Assembly (NCBI GenBank): GCA_018831025.1
Contig: JAHJRB010000019.1
Span: forward strand, 1-10,778
DNA: 10,778 nucleotides
Direction: 5' to 3'
Source: Nanobdellota archaeon
GTDB lineage: Archaea > Nanobdellota > Nanobdellia > SCGC-AAA011-G17 > ARS1403
The notes under the pieces are model-generated. The model was not told the DNA's origin and ran no database searches. It saw only the letters and a list, made by a program, of their open reading frames with translations. The translations under genes were made by a program, and so were the position numbers. Each line of letters opens with the position of its first letter. Position 1 is the first letter of the stretch. Of the stretch, positions 4,361 through 9,133 are shown one piece after another.

Positions 4361-6064
4361 CTATAAATATTTCTTAAATTCTTCATAACTTTTAGTATTT
4401 ATTATATCAGATTTCTTAGCCCATCCTCTTCTAGCTTGTCCAATCCCCAATTTAATTAATCTTAAACTATCTACAGAATGAGCATCAGTATTAATAACTA
4501 ATTTCACCCCATTTTCAATAGCTTCTCTTATATGTACATCTCTTAAATCTAATCTGTCTGGCTGAGAATTAATTTCAATTAACTTATTATTTTTCTTAGC
4601 AGCTTTAAAAACCTCATCTAAATTTATTTTATAAGGTTCTCTCCTATTTATTAGTCTGCCAGTTAAATGCCCTATTACATCAACATTTTCATTTTCAATC
4701 GCATTTATTACTCTATTAGTAATTTTTTCTTTGCTTTGACTAAATCCGCTATGAATAGAAGCAATTACAATGTCTAATTTTTTTAATATATTATCCTTGT
4801 AATCCAAACTACCATCGGCTTTTATATCAACCTCACTTCCACTTAGAATCTTAAGACCATTAACTTTGGTTTTTTTGATTTCATTAATATGCTTCATTAA
4901 ATTTTTTTCACTTAAACCATTAGCAATCCCTCTTCCCTTGCTATGCTCTGTTATTGCTATGTAATTATAGTTTAATTTTTTAGCAGCTTCAGCCATTTCT
5001 TTTATAGTATTATTTCCATCACTTGCTTTAGTATGCATATGCAAATCCCCTTTAATTGCATTATACTCAATTAACTTCGGAATTTTATGCTTAATAGCCA
5101 TTTCAATCTCATTAGTATTTTCCCTTAACTCCGGAGGAATATACTGCATTCCTAGCCTATTATATATACTCTCTTCATTCCTACAAACAATTATTTTATT
5201 TCTTTTAAATAATCCATACTCACTTAATTTATACCCTTTCTTCATAGCTATTCGCCTTAATTTTATTCCATGATCTTTGCTTCCAGTAAAATACTGCAAA
5301 GCACTTCCAAAAACATCATCTTTTACAACTCTCAAATCCACTTGCAGATTATTTTTTAAAATTACACTCGCTTTTGTACTTCCCTTAGCCAGTATTTTTT
5401 TAACATCATCAAAGTTACAAAATTCATCTACTATTTTATAAGAACCAGTAGCAAGTATATCCACATCCCCTATAGTCTCATACATTCTCCTTATAGAGCC
5501 ACAGGCAATAGCATGTCTTGTATCGCTTAATTTTTTCAATTTAGAAATTAACTCTTCAGCCATAGGCAGTATTTCTCCTAATAAATATCTTTTATTATTT
5601 TTTCTTTCTTTAAAGAGCTTTACACTTTCTTGAATATCTTCCTCGCTTTTACTCCCAAAACCTTCTAAATTTTTTACTTTACCTTTTCTAATTGCTTTTT
5701 CTAGGTCCTTTAAATTTTCAATTCTTAATTTCTTATAAAGTTTAGAAGCTTTCTTAGGCCCAATACCTTGTATTTCCATTAATTTAACTAACCCTTTGGG
5801 AATAGATTTTTTTAACTCAATATATTTTTTTATCTTTCCTGTTTTAATATATTCCTCAATTTTTTTACTCATACTTTTTCCAATTCCAGGAATAGCATCA
5901 AGACCCTTTAATCCTTCTTTTTTATATATAGCTTTTAAATCATCCGGCAAATTCTCAATAACTCTCGCAGCTTTATTGTAAGCCATTGGTTTCCACTGAA
6001 CATTCTTCAAATTATAAATTTCAGCAATCTCATAAAAAATCTTACTAATTTCCTGATTAATCAT
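4361..6064 (-). CDS. polX: Family X DNA polymerase with PHP domain (567 aa)
   Basis: This is a DNA repair polymerase of the bacterial/archaeal PolX type. It fills short gaps in base-excision repair and carries an associated PHP phosphoesterase/3'-5' exonuclease. Residues 1-85 form the 8-kDa-like domain with a helix-hairpin-helix (IPGIGKSMSKKI, 58-69). A second hairpin lies at 98-108 (IQGIGPKKASK) and a third at about 133-145. The palm shows GSIRR (189-193) and GDVDIL (199-204), with catalytic Asp200 and Asp202, and the third carboxylate is in VDLRVV (Asp243). The PHP metal ligands are all present: H342 and H344 (GDLHMHT), H374 (TEHS), E411 (SGSEVDI), H438 (IASIHSG), H466 (IGHLTGR), and D527/H529 (NTDAHS). 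Length matches the two-domain family. A GAGGTT Shine-Dalgarno site precedes the ATG. It may be co-transcribed with the antitoxin and toxin genes. Confidence 0.96.
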   Translation of the reverse strand: MINQEISKIFYEIAEIYNLKNVQWKPMAYNKAARVIENLPDDLKAIYKKEGLKGLDAIPGIGKSMSKKIEEYIKTGKIKKYIELKKSIPKGLVKLMEIQGIGPKKASKLYKKLRIENLKDLEKAIRKGKVKNLEGFGSKSEEDIQESVKLFKERKNNKRYLLGEILPMAEELISKLKKLSDTRHAIACGSIRRMYETIGDVDILATGSYKIVDEFCNFDDVKKILAKGSTKASVILKNNLQVDLRVVKDDVFGSALQYFTGSKDHGIKLRRIAMKKGYKLSEYGLFKRNKIIVCRNEESIYNRLGMQYIPPELRENTNEIEMAIKHKIPKLIEYNAIKGDLHMHTKASDGNNTIKEMAEAAKKLNYNYIAITEHSKGRGIANGLSEKNLMKHINEIKKTKVNGLKILSGSEVDIKADGSLDYKDNILKKLDIVIASIHSGFSQSKEKITNRVINAIENENVDVIGHLTGRLINRREPYKINLDEVFKAAKKNNKLIEINSQPDRLDLRDVHIREAIENGVKLVINTDAHSVDSLRLIKLGIGQARRGWAKKSDIINTKSYEEFKKYL

Positions 6065-6067
6065 TCT

Positions 6068-6073
6068 AACCTC
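6068..6073 (-). promoter_or_regulatory. Shine-Dalgarno site of polX
   Basis: It reads GAGGTT on the minus strand, 3 nt before the ATG at 6064. It supports that start, which also matches the usual PolX N-terminus. Confidence 0.6.
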
Positions 6074-6099
6074 TTTTTAATATTTTAATAAACTTAGAA

Positions 6100-6109
6100 A
6101 TATAAAAAA
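6100..6109 (-). promoter_or_regulatory. TATA-like promoter of polX
   Basis: It reads TTTTTTATAT on the minus strand. The expected start is near 6078, giving a leader of about 14 nt with the Shine-Dalgarno site. It lies in the gap after the 6115-6318 gene, so polX can be transcribed independently of that gene. Confidence 0.4.
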
Positions 6110-6114
6110 CTTAT

Positions 6115-6318
6115 CTAAAATCCCCTGTAAAGACCCATTACTCTTTGATAAGATTCTCCATATGTTTCTCTTACAAATTCAACCCCATCTTTCACTAATT
6201 CTCTTGCTTCGGGGAGTATGATAGAAGCAACAGCTACAAGACTCCCTACAAAAAGAACCTGAGATGCCCTATAAGCTAAATCTATATTATCTCTCCCTTG
6301 TCTAATTGTTCGTTCCAT
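6115..6318 (-). CDS. Small single-pass membrane protein of unknown function (67 aa)
   Basis: I do not recognise this protein. A charged N-terminus (MERTIRQGRDNIDLAYRA) precedes one hydrophobic segment, about residues 19-35 (SQVLFVGSLVAVASIIL). A predicted amphipathic helix follows (EARELVKDGVEFVRETYGES), then a basic-aromatic end (YQRVMGLYRGF). It has no signal-peptide cleavage site, so it is more likely a tail- or N-anchored membrane protein. The ATG is supported by a TATA-like box about 26 nt upstream, so the mRNA is probably leaderless. The gene is divergent from cysS, and the two start codons are 78 nt apart. Its amino-acid use (few Lys, many Arg, Glu and Val) differs from the Lys/Ile/Asn-rich neighbours. 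Confidence 0.7.
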   Translation of the reverse strand: MERTIRQGRDNIDLAYRASQVLFVGSLVAVASIILPEARELVKDGVEFVRETYGESYQRVMGLYRGF

Positions 6319-6336
6319 AGAAAATACTAAATTCTA

Positions 6337-6348
6337 AAAATATTTAAA
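6337..6348 (-). promoter_or_regulatory. TATA-like promoter of the 6115-6318 gene
   Basis: On the minus strand it reads TTTAAATATTTT, centred about 25 nt before the ATG at 6318. No Shine-Dalgarno sequence intervenes, which fits leaderless initiation. Confidence 0.5.
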
Positions 6349-6365
6349 CTTAACTCAATAGAAAA

Positions 6366-6375
6366 CAATAAAAAC
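6366..6375 (+). promoter_or_regulatory. Weak TATA-like promoter of cysS
   Basis: CAATAAAAAC is centred about 26 nt before the ATG at 6397. It is a poorer box than the others in the window. No Shine-Dalgarno sequence is seen before the ATG. Confidence 0.35.
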
Positions 6376-6396
6376 ATCTAACCATTTCTATAACAT

Positions 6397-7827
6397 ATGG
6401 AGTTAAGATTATATAATACACTGTCTAGGAAAAAAGAAGTTTTTAAGCCAATTAAAAAAAATCAAGTTGGAATCTATTCTTGCGGGCCAAACTATTTTTC
6501 ATAAAGAAACATAGGGCATGCCGTATATTGGTTCCAGCATATTGGCAACTTAAGAACTTACATATTTGTAGATCTACTAAAAAGAATTCTAAAATATAAC
6601 AACTATAAAATCAAACATGTAATGAATATTACAGACGTAGGTCATTTAACCTCTGATGAAGATGAAGGAGAAGATAAAGTAGAAGCAGCAGCTAAAAAAG
6701 AAGGAAAAACAGCAAAAGAGATTACTAATTTTTATTTTAAAATTTTCAAAGATGATTTAAAAAAATTAAATATTTCATTACCAAACAAATTTCCAAAAGC
6801 CTCAGAACATATTAAAGAGCAAATAGACTTAATAAAAATATTAAAGAAAAAAGGTTTTACTTATACTACCTCTGACGGAATTTACTATAATACTTCTAAA
6901 TTCAAAGATTATGGAAAGTTTTCAAGAATAGGAAAACAAGAGGCAGGAAAAAGAGTCTCTATGAAAGAAAAAAAGAATATTACCGATTTTGTTTTATGGA
7001 AGTTTTCAAATCCTCCAGGAAAACGTCAACAAGAATATAATCCCAAAAAATATGGAGCGAATTTTAAAATTGGCTATCCTGGCTGGCATTTAGAATGCTC
7101 TGCTATGTCTATGAAATATTTAGGAGAGCATTTTGATATCCATACAGGCGGTCAAGAGCATATTCAGATCCACCACCAGAACGAAATAGCCCAATCTGAA
7201 GCAGCAACAGGGAAAAAATTTGTAAATTACTGGTTACATACAGCTTGGTTAACAAATAAAGGAGAAAAAATATCAAAAAGCAAAGGAGGATTATTTACAA
7301 TCTCAGAACTAGAAAAAAAAGACTTTCCCCCTTTAATTTTTAGATATTTATGTTTAACAGCAAATTACAATACACCTTTAGATTTCAGCTTAGAGTCTTT
7401 AGAGGCAGCTAAAACTTCTTATAATAATTTAAAAAATAAAATCTTAGAATTAAAGACTAAAGATGAAGTAAAAACACATCCAATTTTAATAAAAGAATAT
7501 AAAACTAAATTTTTAGAAAAAATAAATGATGATTTAAACATCCCCTCCGCTTTAGCTTTAATTTGGGATTTACTAAAAGAAAAAAATATTAATAACAAAG
7601 ATAAATTAAATTTAATCTTAACCTTTGATAAAGTTCTTGGATTAGACTTAAATAAGATAAAAATAGAAAAAATAAATTCTAAAATAAAAGATTTAATTAA
7701 ACAAAGAGAGCTAGCTAGAAAAAATAAAGACTTTAAAAAAGCAGATTTAATTAGGGATGAATTACTTAAAATGAATATTATTTTAGAAGATACAAAAAGT
7801 GGTGTTAAATGGAAAAAGAAATCTTAA
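6397..7827 (+). CDS. cysS: Cysteinyl-tRNA synthetase, interrupted by one in-frame TAA
   Basis: This enzyme charges tRNA-Cys with cysteine using ATP. The frame from the ATG at 6397 (MELRLYNTLSRKKEVFKPI) is the normal CysRS start. It continues to CGP (codons 29-31; Cys29 is the first Zn ligand), then meets TAA at 6502-6504. The same frame resumes and reaches VYWFQHIGN (codons 43-51), the HIGH-type ATP-binding motif. Later landmarks are intact: MNITDV (76-81), WHLECSAMSMKYLGEHFDIH (230-249, Zn ligand Cys234), HHQNE (259-263; H259 and E263 complete the Zn site) and KISKS (291-295). The C-terminal basic helix IKQRELARKNKDFKKADLIR closes it. Leaving out 30 nt (6491-6520) gives a 466-residue protein, normal for the family. 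An ATG at 6622 opens the remaining frame but would lack CGP and HIGN and so could not be active. The 3' end overlaps the next gene by 19 nt. Identity is certain; whether it is functional is open. Confidence 0.92.
6491..6520 (+). other. 30-nt hairpin insertion carrying the cysS stop codon
   Basis: Excluding exactly these 30 nt joins A6490 to CC6521-6522. This makes a Thr codon and the canonical CGPTVYWFQHIGN. The segment folds as CTAT (6492-6495) with ATAG (6511-6514), a T/C mismatch, then TTTC (6497-6500) with GAAA (6506-6509). The loop is ATAAA (6501-6505) and contains the TAA. The stem continues beyond a 3-nt AAA bulge as GCC (6486-6488) with GGC (6515-6517). Confidence 0.8.
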
Positions 7828-8513
7828 ATCATATTTCTGAACTTAAAAAGAATATTCAGATAATTAACTTAGATAAGATAGAAAGTAATTGGAAAAGCTA
7901 TGGTAGAAGCAAGGAAATCTATAATCTCGCATTAATAAGACTAAATCTAAAAAACATAAGAAACCTTTTAGAACAAGGTAACGAGCATCGTTTATTAACA
8001 TTTTTAGATAAAATAGAAAAAAACTTTGAAGATAAAAAAATAGAAATAGTCCTGCAGGATTTAGAAAAATTAGAAAAACTTGGAAAGAATTTAAAAGTTA
8101 AAAACAAAAAACTTCATTTTAAATTAAAATCTTTTTTACCTATTGAAATAAAGCAGGATATTGAAGCAGATTTAGAAGAATTAGAACGTTGCTACCTTCA
8201 TAACTGTTTTAGAAGCAGCATAATATTATGCGGTCGATTACTAGAAACAGCATTACATCGTAAATACTATGAATTAACAGGCAATGATTTATTAGAAAAA
8301 AGTCCGGGCATCGGATTAGGAAAGATTATAGCAAAATTAAAACAAAAAAACATAGAGATCATTCCAGGTCTTAATCAGCAAATCCATTTAATAAACCAAA
8401 TAAGAATTTTTTCTGTTCATAAACAATCATCTTATTTTCAGCCAAATAAAGAACAAACGTATGCAATAATCTTATATACATTAGATGTCTTAAATAAACT
8501 GTTTAAAAAGTAA
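7809..8513 (+). CDS. Helical protein with DUF4145/HEPN-like C-terminal domain (234 aa)
   Basis: The function is unknown. The N-terminal half (1-110) is strongly charged and Leu-rich, with heptad-like stretches such as LDKIEKNFEDKKIEIVLQDL (66-85), and is probably coiled coil. The C-terminal half (113-232) looks like the DUF4145/HEPN-type helical bundle. It has LEELERCYLHNCFRSSIILC (122-141), GRLLETALHRKYYELTG (142-158) and IGLGKIIAKLKQKN (168-181). A final segment has NQIRIFSVHK (196-205) with an R-x4-H arrangement (Arg199, His204), as found in HEPN ribonucleases, then a closing helix (EQTYAIILYTLDVLNKLF). The motif is not the classic RN-x-x-x-H, so catalytic activity is uncertain. Its ATG lies inside the end of cysS, overlapping by 19 nt, which points to co-transcription and coupled translation. 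Whether it acts on tRNA or the synthetase is speculation. Confidence 0.8.
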   Translation: MEKEILNHISELKKNIQIINLDKIESNWKSYGRSKEIYNLALIRLNLKNIRNLLEQGNEHRLLTFLDKIEKNFEDKKIEIVLQDLEKLEKLGKNLKVKNKKLHFKLKSFLPIEIKQDIEADLEELERCYLHNCFRSSIILCGRLLETALHRKYYELTGNDLLEKSPGIGLGKIIAKLKQKNIEIIPGLNQQIHLINQIRIFSVHKQSSYFQPNKEQTYAIILYTLDVLNKLFKK

Positions 8514-8568
8514 GCTTTTATGTCAAGACTTTTTGATGAAGGTTTTCTTAAAAGCTTCAAAGGTTCAA

Positions 8569-8667
8569 ATGAAAAAACTATGTACAAAATGCGGACATTA
8601 TCCGGATGAAAATATCTACTGCCCTTGCTTATGTCATAACGCATTTAGAGTTAAAAAAATCAAATGA
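8569..8667 (+). CDS. Cys-rich zinc-binding microprotein (32 aa)
   Basis: This very small protein has one CxxC knuckle (CTKC, residues 5-8) followed by CPCLCH (18-23). That gives five Cys plus His10 and His23, enough ligands for one Zn2+ site of the zinc-ribbon kind. The tail is basic (FRVKKIK), which would suit nucleic-acid binding. A weak AAAGGTT lies 3 nt before the ATG. The stop codon overlaps the ATG of the next gene as ATGA, a typical operon junction. It lies 55 nt after the 7809-8513 gene in the same direction. The Cys spacing argues that it is real. A different frame (8520-8609) also opens here without Cys pattern. I do not recognise a named family. Confidence 0.6.
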   Translation: MKKLCTKCGHYPDENIYCPCLCHNAFRVKKIK

Positions 8668-8843
8668 AAAAAGATATTTCAGAAATTTTAAGAGAAAATG
8701 GTTTAGAACCAGAAGAGCCCGTAGTAATTACCCCAGATCCAAAATATGAAGCAGCAGCATGGAAATTTATTAGAGAACTAGAAGCCCTTTATAGAAGGTC
8801 TAGAGAAAACCCCTCTTTTGTTAAATATAGTCTCGGATATTAA
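8664..8843 (+). CDS. Small acidic protein of unknown function (59 aa)
   Basis: The ATG overlaps the stop of the preceding zinc-binding microprotein (ATGA, 4 nt), so it is probably translated by coupling. It opens with a charged helix (MKKDISEILRENGLEPEEP). A proline-containing link (VVITPDP) follows, then a second amphipathic helix (YEAAAWKFIRELEALYRRSR) and a short polar tail (ENPSFVKYSLGY). There are no cysteines, membrane segments or known motifs. It could be a partner of the microprotein, but that is only inferred from the overlap. It is the last gene before the 5S rRNA promoter, and no separate promoter is evident. Confidence 0.6.
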   Translation: MKKDISEILRENGLEPEEPVVITPDPKYEAAAWKFIRELEALYRRSRENPSFVKYSLGY

Positions 8844-8862
8844 TTAACTCATTAAACAATAA

Positions 8863-8873
8863 CTTTAAAAACC
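8863..8873 (+). promoter_or_regulatory. TATA-like promoter of the 5S rRNA gene
   Basis: CTTTAAAAACC is centred 26 nt before position 8894, where the 5S helix I begins. This fits independent transcription of the 5S gene. Confidence 0.55.
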
Positions 8874-8893
8874 TTTAATTTCTCTAATTTCCT

Positions 8894-9012
8894 TGATGGA
8901 CGACCATAGTAGCCTGGTCCTACCTAGTCACATCTCGAACCTAGAAGTCAAGCAGGCTCACGTCTTTTGTTGTACTGTACTTCTGTACGGGAAGCCTAGA
9001 TGCTGTTCATCA
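8894..9012 (+). rRNA. rrf: 5S ribosomal RNA
   Basis: The ends pair as helix I: TGATGGAC (8894-8901) with GTTCATCA (9005-9012), including one G-U pair. The conserved GACCATAG start follows (8902 onward is ACCATAG). Then come the helix II strands AGCCTG (8911-8916) and CAGGCT, and the loop B/C region CATCTCGAACCTAGAAGTCA, which matches the canonical YCCGAAC-GGAAGUUAAG block. Helix IV shows GTAC-TTCT-GTAC. The length of about 119 nt is normal. No 16S, 23S or tRNA gene adjoins, so it is an unlinked 5S gene with its own promoter and a hairpin directly after it. Exact ends may be off by one or two bases. Confidence 0.92.
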
Positions 9013-9030
9013 CTTATTTTTGTAAATAAG
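9013..9030 (+). terminator. Hairpin immediately after the 5S rRNA
   Basis: CTTATTT (9013-9019) pairs perfectly with AAATAAG (9024-9030) around a TTGT loop. It directly follows helix I. It may act in termination or 3'-end processing; its position suggests a role but does not prove one. Confidence 0.4.
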
Positions 9031-9071
9031 AGTAATAACACTAAATTTCTTAACTACTTTTAAATAGAAAC

Positions 9072-9081
9072 ATTTATAAAT
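9072..9081 (+). promoter_or_regulatory. TATA-like promoter of the dockerin protein gene
   Basis: ATTTATAAAT is a palindromic TATA box. The expected start is near 9102, giving a leader of about 32 nt that contains the Shine-Dalgarno site. Confidence 0.5.
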
Positions 9082-9122
9082 CAAGAATAAGCCATCTAAT
9101 CTTATAATATACACATTATAAC

Positions 9123-9129
9123 GGGGGTT
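9123..9129 (+). promoter_or_regulatory. Shine-Dalgarno site of the dockerin protein gene
   Basis: GGGGGTT lies 4 nt before the ATG at 9134 and stands out in very AT-rich surroundings. It fixes the start, which also gives a proper signal peptide. Confidence 0.6.
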
Positions 9130-9133
9130 AAAA

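Noticed and set aside
5796..5981. 61-residue plus-strand frame opposite polX
   Set aside because: It is antisense to the helix-hairpin-helix region of PolX. The hydrophobic look comes from lysine codons read backwards.
6486..6517. Classical bulge-helix-bulge intron in cysS
   Set aside because: A fold with two 3-nt bulges and a 4-bp helix can be drawn, but its predicted cuts remove 19 nt and lead straight to a TAG. It does not explain the gene as it stands. I keep only the hairpin and the 30-nt restoration.
6622..7827. A separate 401-residue CysRS gene starting at the ATG 6622
   Set aside because: The upstream frame from 6397 encodes the normal CysRS N-terminus with CGP and HIGN. A protein starting at 6622 would lack the active site, so 6622 is only the first Met after the internal stop and not the true start.
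7919..8107. 62-residue minus-strand frame opposite the 7809-8513 gene
   Set aside because: It is antisense to a coiled-coil segment, rich in Phe and Ser, with no signals of its own.
8561..8570. GGTTCAAAT resembling a tRNA T-loop
   Set aside because: There is no acceptor stem, D-arm or anticodon arm around it, and it lies at the start of a coding frame.
8520..8609. 29-residue plus-strand frame starting at 8520
   Set aside because: It overlaps the microprotein in another frame and shows no motif. The 8569 frame has conserved-looking Cys spacing and an ATGA junction with the next gene.
8438..8644. 68-residue minus-strand frame
   Set aside because: It spans the end of one plus-strand gene and most of the zinc-binding microprotein in antisense. 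The Cys pattern on the plus strand is much more convincing.
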